Shown: positions 46,242 to 58,800 of the stretch, in pieces
Numbering within the stretch: the first letter of the stretch is position 1
Layout: each line of letters begins with the position of its first letter
DNA from: Paragordius varius
Lineage: Eukaryota; Nematomorpha
Length of the DNA stretch: 64,000 nt
Assembly: GCA_964247055.1 (NCBI GenBank)
Contig: OZ176053.1
Span: 2,170,001 to 2,234,000 of the forward strand
Reading direction: 5' to 3'
The notes under the pieces: model-generated
Seen by the model: only the letters and a program-made list of their open reading frames with translations
Told to the model about the DNA's origin: nothing
Databases searched by the model: none
Position numbers and translations under genes: made by a program

Positions 46242-49200
46242 ATGCTTTTGGTTTATAACACGCGTTGTTTGAAGCTGGTCCGTTTTAAGTATAATATATA
46301 TTTGGATTAACAAAAAATAGATCTCTTTGGACAGCTGTGGAAAAAGGACCACCCGATGCCATTCTTGGAATAACTGAGGCATTTATAAAAGATACGAATC
46401 CAAACAAAATAAATTTGGGGGCCGGGACCTATCGAGATGATAATAATCGTCCATATGTGCTAGAATGTGTCAAGGAAGCTGAAAAAAATATGTTTGCCAA
46501 AAATTTGGATAAAGAATATACCACAATAGCAGGAATACCCGAATTCTGTCGATTATCGGCAAAACTTGCATTTGGTGATAGTAATCCCCACATTAAAAAT
46601 AATCAGGTATATTGCAGCTCACCATATCCGTTGTGTATGTTTTATCTAAAATTTTGATTTTTTTGACTATTTCAGAAAAAATGAAATTACTATAAATTCT
46701 TATTTTTATCAAGAAAAAAATATGCTTGATTTTAAATCAAACGAATCTTTTATTTATATGAAAAAATCAAGCTTAAATAAAACCTCTCTATATATTATAT
46801 TGTATTATTATTTAAAGATATTAAAAAATAATTTTTTTATAAACTACGCCCAAAAATTTTAAAAATTCAAATAATTTTTTTATTAACAATAATTAATTAC
46901 AGAAAAATGGTAATTGGTTACAATTATTCATTCATACTCATCATGTCAAAACCTTATGTAGAATTGCATATTTTTGACAATTTATTTCTTTTTTTAGGTT
47001 GCCACTGTTCAATCATTGTCAGGTACTGGTGCTTTAAGGATAGCGGCATCTTTCTTAGTAATCCTTTTTTTCTATTAATTTTTGCTTTTTCAAACTTTAA
47101 TTACAGTGTGGTTTTCCTTTCTTCTACAATAAGTGCCGACATGTAGGATTAAATATATGGTTTAATATTCGCTTTATTATACTTTTTGTTAGAAAAATAT
47201 GTAAAACTTTGTTTGTATTCTTCTATAAAATTTAATCAATATTAATGTTTAATATATTAATCTAAAAAATTCTAAATTATGTAGATATTTATAAAAAATA
47301 TGATATAATTGCATTTTACTATTCTTTTTGGTTTATTTTGGTGGTTCTATAATACAACTTATGGGGTTTGTAAGAAAATTGTTTGCAACTAAACGCTTAT
47401 AACATTAAAATAAAGAGAAGCCTTCTTATTAAATTAATCAGAAAAAGTGTGTAATAATGAGCATAAGATATAATGATGGGTGGCGCTATAAAATAAGTCA
47501 TTTTTTTATTTATTTTATAAATATATGTATAAAAATATGTTTAGTTTGTTCCTTTATTCAAGGAATTAATTCATCCAGCCAGTTGTTTTTTGTCCTTTTT
47601 TACTAACCTCCAATTCACTTTTTCCAGCATCTCATTTGAGTCAGTCGAATCACTCATATGTGAAAACCGAAGTAAAGCACAATCTTTGACGTATTAGGTT
47701 GGCATACGAACGATTAATAAATTCCTTCAAATTATGGATATGAACGAAACTTGTTTTCAAACATAATGTGGTTAGACAAAATTCCCAACTCTATACTATT
47801 TTGAACAAAATTAATCCCGAAATATTCCTTGGCAGCGTAATATGTCAAAAACTGTCTTACTCGGTTACTTTATGAGATTCTATCCATTAAAAAAGTGACT
47901 GTGATGATTGGGAAAATAGGGTTTTTGTAAAAACGACCGCTAGATCTGGTAAAGAAGAAGTTATGTTATTTCCAATGTTGAAGTTATTTGTAATTAAATT
48001 TTAGCAATAACAACATAAAAATATTTTGATATCAATGTAATTAATTTTAAATGGAAAATTAAGTATGTCAGTTTGAATTAAGAAAACGAATATTATTTGT
48101 ATTATAATTTTGTACATATATTCTCTTTAAATTTGTCAATATAAACTAGAAAATAAAAAAATAAAGCCTTAAAATTTTAAGGGTTTATTTAAATGGTAAA
48201 ATAAATTAAAATGGAGGAATTAAAAAAAGATCAATTTAATAAAAATGAGGAAACAAAAAAAATCAATTAAATTTATTTTTTACTGCGCAGAAATCATTTT
48301 ATCCGATATCGAAAAAAGTGGTGTTTATGCCTTCACCCACATGGGCCAACCATCACAATATATTCCGTCAAGCCGGTTTTGATGACATTAAACATTATCG
48401 ATACTATGATTACAAAACTAATCGACTTGATAAGCATGGAATGTTATCGGATCTTAAAGTAACACATTTTTGGGGGGTGAGGGGGCATTTTAAATTGAAT
48501 TATATTTTCAAAAGATTATAAACTCTAACTGCTCCAAAGTTATAAGATTAAATGATATGGCTGTTTAAAAATTATTTGGGGATTAAATTCAAAGTGGTTA
48601 TCTTATATAACTTACTCTTACTAAATTTTTAAAACATATATTTTTCTGCTATTATTATATTTTGTATTTATTATTATATCACCTATAAACTGATCATTCA
48701 AAAGCTTTCCTATAAAAGACTTTTTCTGTCATCAATTGACTAAATTAATTTTACATCAATAGTTTGTCAATTTGTTGACCAGTTTTTTATAATATGAATT
48801 TGGGCATTTTGCAAATACTTAGGGGTAATTAGTAATAATATCAAGCCACTTCTATCCAAATCAAGGAAATGGTTGCCTAAATTTTAATTTAAAGAGTATA
48901 GAGATCCTTAGTTTAATACAGGGATATTTAACACAAATATTTTTGCGGCTGCTTTATAATTTTTGGTTTTTTATATTATCTTCTAAATAATCGTAATATT
49001 TTTGATTTATATATATATATATATATATATATTAGAGTTTTCCATCTCATTCCATTATATTGTTACATGCGTGTGCACATAATCCGACTGGTGTGGATCC
49101 CAACGTAAAACCTTTTAAATTTAAAATTTTATTTTTATCTTGAAGTTTAAATGTAAAAAAAAGTTTGCAAAAAAAAACTTTTCTAAACTCTACATATCTA

Positions 49201-51742
49201 ATAAGAAATTGTTGTCAGTATAGATAGCGTTTATTGCAATAAACATATAATTTTTATTGTAAAATATTTTTTACTAGGGATCTTTAATTTTTTGGAAATA
49301 AATATGGGTCACTCTGCAAGAATTTAAATGTTCTTAATTTTGATTACTAATCTTTGGCAAATACAATTTAATCTTACCGTTACTACTTATTTGTATCATA
49401 AAAGTTTTTTTTACTAATTATTGCTACCTATATGAAATTTAAGGGATTATTTACAGTGAAATTAAAATTATACGGACAAAGCGTAAGAATATAAGGACAA
49501 ATGTGATTCACACAAGGCAACTATACTTTTTTATTGCTTAATTTTTTATATATAAATTATTTAAATACGATTGTAAATTATATATATGCAAACAATAAGA
49601 TATATTTAAAAATGTATCAAGTTTAAAAAGTTTGCAGTTGCGTTTTGAAAAAAAATATTTGTCTTTATATTTTTACGATTAGTCCGTATATAATCCAATT
49701 TTCCTGTATTAAATATGGTCAAATCATAACGAAGGATTATACACTGCAAAATTTTAAATTACAAAATAAAATTTGACACGTTTCTATTTGTTCTCAAACG
49801 TTATAAAATAATCTGAACTTAAAATAATTTTAATTTATATTTAATATGCCATTTTTATGACATTTCCAAAGCAAAATTGCCAAAATTATAAAAAAATAGG
49901 CTAATATTAATTATATTACATTACATATCTTTAGGAAAATGATTGGAATGAAATACTAGAAGTTATGAAAGAAAAAGAACATTTTCCCTTCTTTGATATG
50001 GCTTACCAGGGTTTTGCTTCGGGTGACATATCTCGAGATGCTTTGGCCATCCGGTTGTTTTTGGAAAAGGGGGCGGTTTCATCGCTGGCTTTGGCACAAT
50101 CGTATGCCAAAAATATGGGATTATACGGTACCGTTGTAATTTGTATTTTAGTTTATATCTAAAATGTTTTAATTGATTTTAAAAAATTATTTTTTAAGCA
50201 AATGTAGGATCTATTTAGTGTAAATGACATTTTTTTGTTAAAAAATTATTTTTGCGGGTTCAATGCGGAAAAAAACATTATTTAGAAGTTCTTATCCGTA
50301 TTGATTTAACATCTTTACCTTTTGAATCAATTAAGTAAATTTTTTTCGCTCGTAAAATATTCTTTTGTTTAAAGGTTTACTTTATGGCCAGTATTTTTAA
50401 ATTATTTAATATGAGTATATTGAGAATATATAAGATCTTTTTTCAAATAGAGATACTGTAATTTTAACACATATATGTAGATGCTATATTAATGTTGAAA
50501 AAAAAATCTTTTATTATAACATTAACTTTCATTCATAGGGGAAAGAATTGGTGCGCTATCTTTCATAACACGAGATAAAGATGAAACTGAACGTATCCTA
50601 AGTCAACTCAAAATCATTATACGGCCAATGTATTCGAACCCGCCCATACATGGGGCTCGAATAGTACAATCTATACTATCAGATCCTATTCTATATGCCA
50701 AATGGTATTTTTTTTAATAAAATTGTATATAAATAAATTTTGGTTTGCAAGAAAGCTTTTTTTATTTTATTCTCAAACAGATATGTTTATAGGAATGTGT
50801 TAATGTTTTAGTAAAAGGCAAATGGAAAAAAAAATTAGGAAATTAATCAGTCTATACAATATTTTATAAGGTTCAAAAATGGTGCTTTGTTTTTCAAAAA
50901 ACAAAACAAAATTCATTTTAAGTGATTAAAAATTGTTCAAATCCAAAGATTGAACCGATTTAAAATCGGGGGTATGCGTAAGATTTTCTTTTTTAAAAAT
51001 TGCAAGTTAATTTTTTGTAATGCTGTTGAACGACACCAGGTTAAAAGAAGTGAAAATGATGGCAAATCGCATAATTGATGTTCGGAAACAACTTGTATCC
51101 AAACTTAATGCATTGGCCCATGGGGAAAATGTTAAAACTAAACGAGATTGGAGCCATATACAGTAAAAATTATGATTTATCTAAAGACTCTAAATAAAAA
51201 GTTTAAAATTACTAATTTTTAGTCTTGATTTTTATCTTAAAAATACCTAGATTTAACTCGCTATTAAATCTTTCATATCTTACAATAGGTTTTATCTAAA
51301 ATTTAAGGCTGAAAAAATATACATTTTTTATAACTTATTTTTTATGGTTTTAATAATAATTTTATATTTTTTACGGTTAGAAATCAGATTGGGATGTTTT
51401 GTTACACTGGATTGACCCCAACCGAAGTAATTTTTAACATTTTATTTTTAATAAATATACTTTGAAATAAAAAAATATTATCGCAATTAAATTTTTACCC
51501 TTTTCATTGATTTCCAATTTATGTTTGGTAACTACTTTAATTTTTTGCATTATTTTTAAAAATGTTTGAAATATATTAAATATCTTTTACGTATATATAA
51601 TAAATTAACAAAGGTGGAAAAATTGAGGAAAAATTTTTCGATATACCTTACAAACGATGGTCGTATATCAATTGCAGGAGTTAATTCCAAAAATTTGGAT
51701 TATTTAGCTCAAGCTATACATTCGGTCACAACTCACAAATGA
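46172..51742 (+). CDS. GOT2: Aspartate aminotransferase, mitochondrial
   Basis: A PLP enzyme interconverting aspartate + 2-oxoglutarate and oxaloacetate + glutamate, part of the malate-aspartate shuttle. Exons: 46242-46288, 46321-46606, 46998-47057, 48291-48458, 49036-49104, 49935-50127, 50539-50704, 51040-51162, 51381-51426, 51614-51742; 428 residues, against 430 in human. The start at 46242 gives an acid-free presequence, [16 protein letters not shown]. Signatures: [48 protein letters not shown] (N203), [13 protein letters not shown] (D231, Y234), [10 protein letters not shown] with Schiff-base K269, RPMYSNPP and DGRISIAGV. An alternative first exon, 46172-46209, starts [13 protein letters not shown], ends in a perfect CAG/GTAAGG donor and is in phase with exon 2; the span given includes it. 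Intron 1 is 32 nt from the downstream start. An AATAAA signal lies at 51799-51804. Confidence 0.95.
49009..49035. repeat. (TA)n tract running into GOT2 acceptor
   Basis: The TA run continues into TATATTAG, the acceptor of GOT2 exon 49036-49104. Confidence 0.92.
49453..49713. mobile_element. Family A MITE, copy 11
   Basis: ACAGTGAAATTAAAATTATA at left, ATAATCCAATTTTCCTGTA at right. GOT2 intron between exons 5 and 6. Confidence 0.75.
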
Positions 51743-52104
51743 ATGCAAACATTGAAATAATTCATTAATCATGGACTATACTATTTAAGTTATTTCAAAA
51801 TAAAAACTTTATATTTATTAAATTATGCATTTTTTGTGATTTTATTTGGGAAAAATTATTTATTTTCCATATATTAAAACAATGTGCTGTGATTTATAAA
51901 TCATGCTACACGGACAGTATTTTATTTATAACTATATATAGAATATTTCTAGTCATTAACATCTAATTATTTTGAAATAAATTTTTGCTTGACTCAATAT
52001 ATTTTTTTAACGTTCTAAAGGCGTTTTAAGCCCCAAAAAATAGCATAAAACTCGTAAAATGAAATATGTAAAACAATATCTATCAAACATCAATATTTCA
52101 TTAC

Positions 52105-52602
52105 ATTTACACTTTTTTGTCCTAGTTTACATTTTGGGTAATTTTATATCCCAAATTTTGTAATAACCAACATTTTTAAAAGCTATTTTAGTTTAAATTT
52201 ACATGGTTCTCATGTATTAAATAAAAAAGCTTATAGTTTTATGACTTCTAGATTATAAGATAGGGACAGCTCCAAAACACGTACGAAACAAACAGCTGAT
52301 ATTAAAATATATCAAGTTTTTTCTGATAAAATGTAGTTAAAGCTTATTAAAGTAATTATTTTTTAACCAAAATACATTAATTTGCCTGTTGCATTAGCGA
52401 TCCAATAAAATTTATTGAAAAAAAAATCGCGGCAAAAAGGTTTGAGAAGAGGGTTTTTTCCACAATTAAGCATTTTTCAAAAAAATTGTATGTGTCTAAA
52501 AGACTAAACAAAGCATATTTTAAAATTAGTTGATACATTAAATAATATTTAAAATATTCAATTTTAAGTCGCCCTGGGATAAAACTAGCCCAAAAGGTTA
52601 TG
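52105..52602. mobile_element. Family F palindrome, copy 4
   Basis: ACATTTTGGGTAATTTTATA at left, ATAAAACTAGCCCAAAAGG at right, AACAGCTGATATTAAAAT inside. Confidence 0.75.
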
Positions 52603-53528
52603 GAGTTTTAAAATAACTTTTTTAGCGTTACTTATATATCTAAATTTTTTACATTTATTTATGACAGACAACGTTTAACTTGAGTTAATTTTCTACTCTC
52701 TATAAAGAATGCTATTATCAGTGCTTTCAAGCATGTGCTTGATGAATCCCGATCATACATTGTTCAAATTTCAAACAAGGATACTCTAACAAAAAACTTA
52801 AAATGGGTTTTGACCATTTGTTAGGCCACTGTAAATTATATTACTTTACAAGGACTAGTATGATGTTTTTGAAAAATAAAAATTTAGATTTTTTCCAAAA
52901 ATTGACAATTTTTAGATGTGCGTTTTATTTTATTTGGTTTTACAGCCCAGTATTTATAATTGCAATTTTAAAAAGTCCTGATATGGAAAGTTCAGATTCG
53001 ATGATAAACAAAATGCGATTTTAGAGTTTAGACACGGATTAATAAATTAACCCCTATTGTCACAAATGAAGTGTTAAACAACTCAATTAATAAATGGGTC
53101 TGGTACCAATTGACTGTGAAGTTCATAAAAATAGAAGTTGAAAGTGTCTCAAGTAAATATACTTCCTACCTTTTATTGAATATAGTACGGCTTTAGGCAA
53201 ATTCAAATAGATTATATATGAAAAGCTAATTTTTTATACAACTTAGTTTATGAAGGCGAATATTTCTTAAAACCAAATATTGATAAGATATGTTCCGTCT
53301 TTTAATTTATATAAATGTTTTTTATATTCTTAAACGTTTTCACACGTATATACTCAAGTATCGGACGGAATCATGATGTTTTTGGTTTTGAATCTAGTTA
53401 TTTAAGAAAATTTATTCCACCTTGGTGACAATTGCTTCTGGAAAGTGGCAAAATTAGCGCACTTTGGGTCAAATAAAATTTTTTGGTACGCGCTTAATGG
53501 TCCATTCTAAAAATATCATTCTTAAAAA

Positions 53529-53700
53529 ACAGGGGTGTGGAAAACATACGGCTTCGAGGGCCGTCTTTTAGAGATCAAAATATCCAACGGGTCGCATACG
53601 AAAAATATATGAGCTTTAACAAATTGTTTTTAGATTTTAAAGCCAAAGTTCGGAAAGATATCAGAAAATTTGTATGAGATATAAATTTAACTAGGATTTC
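53529..53700. mobile_element. hAT-type fragment, left end
   Basis: Begins CAGGGGTGTGGAAAACAT with GGGCCGTC and GGGTCGCATACG further in; no right end found. Confidence 0.5.
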
Positions 53701-53749
53701 GTAAAATTTTGCACATTAATAAAATTCGGGGGTATATAAAATATCCTGG

Positions 53750-53752
<3 letters not shown>

Positions 53753-53799
<47 letters not shown>
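53753..53799. repeat. (TA)n tract, about 22 units
   Basis: GOT2-SerRS intergenic region. Confidence 0.95.
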
Positions 53800-53801
<2 letters not shown>

Positions 53802-55077
53802 TAAAGGATTGTATCATGATGCTTAAAGTTTTATTATTTTTGAGGTCTTGAGTGATTTAAAGATGTTATTACCATTTTGTGTTGTTCCCTATGAGGAAAT
53901 CGCAAAATTTGCACATATTCTGCTAATTTATTTTGCTGAAAGCCAGACACATTTATGAAAATTAAAATTAAGCATAACTATATAAAATTTAAAACAATAT
54001 TTTCATCTAAATTAATATTTTTGAATTAAACTCCGAAAGTTGAAAATTTTTGTTCACAAATAGTTATTTCTTAAATAAACCTAAAATTACTTTGATTGAG
54101 CTAGGTTAAAAATGCACTTTCTTCAAAATTTAAATTTTGGCTAGATTTTGTTGATATTCTGAAGCATGGTCGAAAGGGTATATTTTTTTATGTATTACAA
54201 TAAGACTTTCATATATATTTCGATGATGCTTAGCATATCAACCCTAAAATTTTGATTATCTTTTAACTAATTTAATCTCTCAAAAAATATTTAAGTTGTA
54301 AATTAAAAAATAGGCATTCTCTAGCTTTTTAGGCGCATGTTAAAAAATATTTTCGGAAAAAAATGTAAAAAAATCCTAACGTCACCATTTTTTGGATTTA
54401 AAATGCTAATACAACATGCTTATAAATACACAATGTTATCAAAAAATGGAAATAATTAACTTTAAAAGGCTTTATTTTATTTTTACCATATATTTATATA
54501 GTAAGGAATCAGAAAATATTCAAAATTAAGATCCAGAAAATTGACCCCAAATTTTGTTGCACAGTGTTTATTTTTTTCGAGTTTTTCTGCTATCCCCATT
54601 CAAAATGCCTGAAAGTGTATGGATCTAACTTTTTTATCTAATATCGGAGGACTGTGATAAATTTGAAGAGTAACAAATGTGTCGGATATGATAGAAATTC
54701 TCAGCATCATTTAATAGAAAAAATCTTGTCATAATTAAGTATATACCGTCGTAACGATATTTAAGTGTTTTATACTTGAATCCAACTCATTAATTTATGG
54801 ATTTAAATTAAAGTAACGACCCAGAGATGTTTCAAAACAAATATTTTAATAATTATGGAATGAATTAAAATATTGCATAAGTCTACTCGTATACAACACT
54901 GCTGAATAACAATATAAAAAAATATTCATCTTGAAATATCATATTTATATTACGGATCCTGAGCGTAAATTAGCCATGACATGTGGGCATTAGCAAATAT
55001 ATAAATAATGCAAAATACAATTCCTTCTGTTTATATCAATTGATGTTAAAAAAATTACTCTATTTTATGATTTGCTA

Positions 55078-55215
55078 AAAAATGGCGTCGAATCAGTTTT
55101 ATATGGAATTTTTTTTCAAACCAAATTATATTTTGGTATTTTGGCTAATTCATATAATTTTAATTAAGATAGAAGCAAAAAATTTTGGATTCGTTTCTTT
55201 AAGTAGTTAAAAATA
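55078..55215 (-). mobile_element. 0.5 kb TIR element, reversed internal fragment
   Basis: The reverse complement matches the internal part of copies 1 and 2 (GGCGTCGAA, CCAAATTATATTTTGG and AGATAGAAGC regions). No ends retained; lies upstream of SerRS. Confidence 0.55.
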
Positions 55216-55815
55216 TAAACATGTGTTGGGTCATTAAATATTTCACAATTTAAAAGTGTTTATTTAAAAGAACTTGCCCATTTTAGATGAGTCACAATGA
55301 GAGTTGTGGAGCCCTTATCCAAAATTCTAATAACAATTATTGTTTCTATTATCAAATATTTAGGATTTAGTTTTCATAAAAAAATTTAATGAAAATTTTC
55401 GCAATTACAGTGTATATATTTTTTGCCACGTCACTAATAAGGCTTGAAAAATATTACCATAATGATCTTGACATATTTACGAATATAAATACAAATTTTA
55501 TTAAAAACCGGTCAATTTTTCCCCCAATGCTAATAAAAAACACTACTTTTATTATTACAAAAAACTGTCCGAGCGCAATCTATATTATAACAGGAAATTG
55601 CCAAATGTGAAATAATCTTATATCGGTAATCTGCTAAAGCAAAGGAGTTAAAATTGATACATTTATCAGGATGTATATTCATCAAAATATATGGGGTATT
55701 TTTTATAAAAAGATCAAAATTTGTATCATTATATTATTTTGTTTTAAGATTATTTTATAATTTACTGACTCTTTTTATCATTATATAATTATTTATTGTT
55801 CGGCCACATTTCAGC

Positions 55816-58800
55816 ATGGTTTTGGATATTGACTTTTTTCGTGTCGAAAAAGGTGGTGACCCAAATATTATTAAGGAAAACCAAAAAAATAGATTTAGTG
55901 ATATTACATTGGTCGATATAATTTTGGATAACGATGAGAAATGGAGAAAACGTTTATGAATATAATTTAATTATAAAGTGAGATTTAAGCTGGATTCAAT
56001 CAATAAAACAAAGAATTTATGCAGCAAAACAATTGGAGAAAGAATGAAGGTTATTACTAATATAAATTATTTTTAGAAAGGTAAGGGGGTTATGAATGGC
56101 GACTCTGGAGGTGATAGTTTACCGAACGAAATTTTATCAGAAATCGAAAATTTATCCATAAATGATCTTGAAGTAAAATTTTTAAAGTAACCATAAAGAA
56201 ATTATCTATCTCTCAAATCAAAAGCTGCAAACCAATTTTAGAAGATAAATATAAAGAATGTGAAACCTTAATGTCAGATTACGAGAAACGGCGAAATTTA
56301 GCTCTATCAGAATTGGGAAACTTATTACATCCTTCCGTTCCAATCAGTAATAATGAGGTTTAAATAACTTTTCATTAATATATATATATATAAGATATAT
56401 AAGCTTTACAATGGTTAAAATAAGATCTTAAAATTGTAAAAACCAAGTAATTTTATAATTATTTAATTTATACCATCAACTTAAAAACATATCAAACTTT
56501 TAACATTAAATTTCTAAGCTACCATTTATTCAGACTAAAAATAGTTTAAATTTTTTTAACAAAATTTGAAAACTGAATAATATTTTAAAAAATCACTTAT
56601 ATTCAAAAATCTTTATTTTTTAAACTTAACTCGTCCTGAGTTAATGGTGAATGTAAATTATCTTAATGACACACTTAATATAATCGAAGAGTTTAGGTGG
56701 AAAATTTATGGCCAATTTTATTTTTTTAAAAAACAAAAATTATTTTTAAGTTTTTACTTAGTCTGTATAATCTTAATTATTGTAATATTTATTTCTGACA
56801 TCATATTTTATTTTAGCTATCAGTATAAACATTACTTCTATTTTCAAATAAAACTTTTTTATGAGTAAAAATTTCATTTGACTGACACAAAATATTATTT
56901 TTGTCCTTTGTTTTAAATGAGCATATAAAAAATTTTATACATTAGAAATGTGTTTCTCCAAAAAGAAAATATATAAATTGCATTCGATTTTCAAAGTTTC
57001 AAATTAAGTATCTGGACTATGATTTTGAAATTTAACCAAGGCCTATTATTCAATATATATATATATATATATACACATATGTGTATATACACCAATGAGG
57101 CATTTTGTGGTTTAAACCATCGGCTTTATAAGCTAGATTTTTGTTAGTTTTAATTATTTCTTGGACATATGAGAGTTTTTCTATTCGGTTAATTCCTGAA
57201 TAAAACAATTTAAATTATGGACATTCTTTACTTTTAAATTTAAATTTGGATGCGGTATATTTTGAAATTTAGATAAAAGATCTTATGGATATGGTAAATT
57301 TTAACCCAGAAGGAATTTGATTCGAAAGCAATAAAGGATTAGTGTTGTCTCATTAAAAAAATTAATACATTTTTGTCAAAAAAAACGTTTGATGGTATAG
57401 GGGAATAAGGAAATTTGTTCGATATTTGGAGACTAAGTTCTTACTATAAAATAGCGTGAAAAGTGAATATAATGCTCTTAGTTTAACACGGCAATAACTC
57501 ATATAAAGAGTTTTATTATACTATACTAAATCACAGTAGCACATTTAATAGAATCGCTTCGCTTTTATGTGCCTAGAATCAAACTCAACCTTTGAAGGCA
57601 TCTCCTCGCTATTAAGCTTCAATGTACGTTAAGGATGGGTTTCGAATGCCTTTACTGGGGCATGTGGCCGAGGATCTTAGGATTGACGCCACACCCTTTA
57701 TAAGATACTCTTCTCAATTTCTTAATCTTTGTGTTGTATGATTAAAAATATAAGTTATTTTTTATTAAAACATTTATTTTACAATACATGTATCGATATA
57801 ATATATTTTAAGCTTAAATCTCTCAATTTCTTAATCTTTTTTTGTTGTATGATTAAAATATAAGTTATTTTTTATTAAAACATTTATTTTTTAATACATG
57901 TATCGATATAATATATATAAGATATGCTTTGAAATCCAATTATATAGCATTGTAATTCCATATAAAATCCAAAATTATGTTTATAGTGCTTCGAATATCT
58001 TTTTCAAATTTTATTGTACTGGTGCAATCCCTCACTGATTTAATCGGTAATGGAATTAAACGGAAATCGTTCAATATGTTTATCTATTATATGCAACTCA
58101 GCCTATATTTTAAAAAATAATATACCCATCCGATGGTAACTTTCTACAAGCTCCTGGGCTAATATTTTATAATCCTTTGACTTTCGTGTAATATCTAAAA
58201 ATATATTATACCTTAAAAACAGTGTTGAATTTTTTTAAAGCTTCAAAAGCTTTTTTTTCTTTTACAGATAATTTTTTGATTAATGGGCCATTAGAAACCC
58301 CAGCCTCAGCTTTGGCTTTACTGAGCGTTTATAATGGTTTTGAAAGTAAATAAATGACGCCGAATCTTTTTCAAGATTATTCTTTATATTGTAATTCCCA
58401 GCAATATATGCAAAGGAGGGATGTATATTTTCTCAATATTGATAAGGGGCTCCATAATCTGATTGAAATTTTCAATATTTAGATAACTTCGAGCACCCCA
58501 GCCCTTCTTAACATAATGCTGGTGTCTCATTCTGCTATTCCAGAGACAGAACAAGCAGTGGTATTTAGGGAATCTACCCTGAAGACCTGCTGCCAGTATT
58601 AATAAAACCTAAAATATATTACGGATTTTGCTTTAAAATCTCCTACAACATTCCAACCATGAGGTTTATAAGATAATTTTTCCAGTGTATGTTTACAATT
58701 TCGGCCATATACAATCACCACTGGTTTCTTGGCTTCAGTTTTATGAAGCAAGATCATCTTTAAACTCACCTTTCTAAATATTACATATAATGGTAAAACC

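Larger units (their letters stand above)
51743..55815. other. Intergenic region GOT2-SerRS
   Basis: Same-strand genes separated by 4.07 kb. It contains a family-F palindrome (52105-52602), an hAT-like fragment near 53.5 kb, a (TA)n tract at 53753-53799 and a reversed fragment of the 0.5 kb TIR element (55078-55215). Short open frames at 52803-53024 and 55389-55610 lack coding character. The rest is AT-rich with nothing I can name. Confidence 0.5.

Noticed and set aside
47560-47960. Less AT-rich patch in GOT2 intron 3 with coding-like texture
   Set aside because: Broken frames on both strands, no domain recognised; perhaps an old transposon, but I cannot name it.
51160-51176. Family A end (CAGTAAAAATT) at the GOT2 exon 8 donor
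   Set aside because: Only a dozen bases match and no second arm follows; probably the donor sequence resembling the repeat end by chance.
54390-54980. Possible further palindromic element
   Set aside because: Some short inverted matches but no clear termini or second copy in the window.
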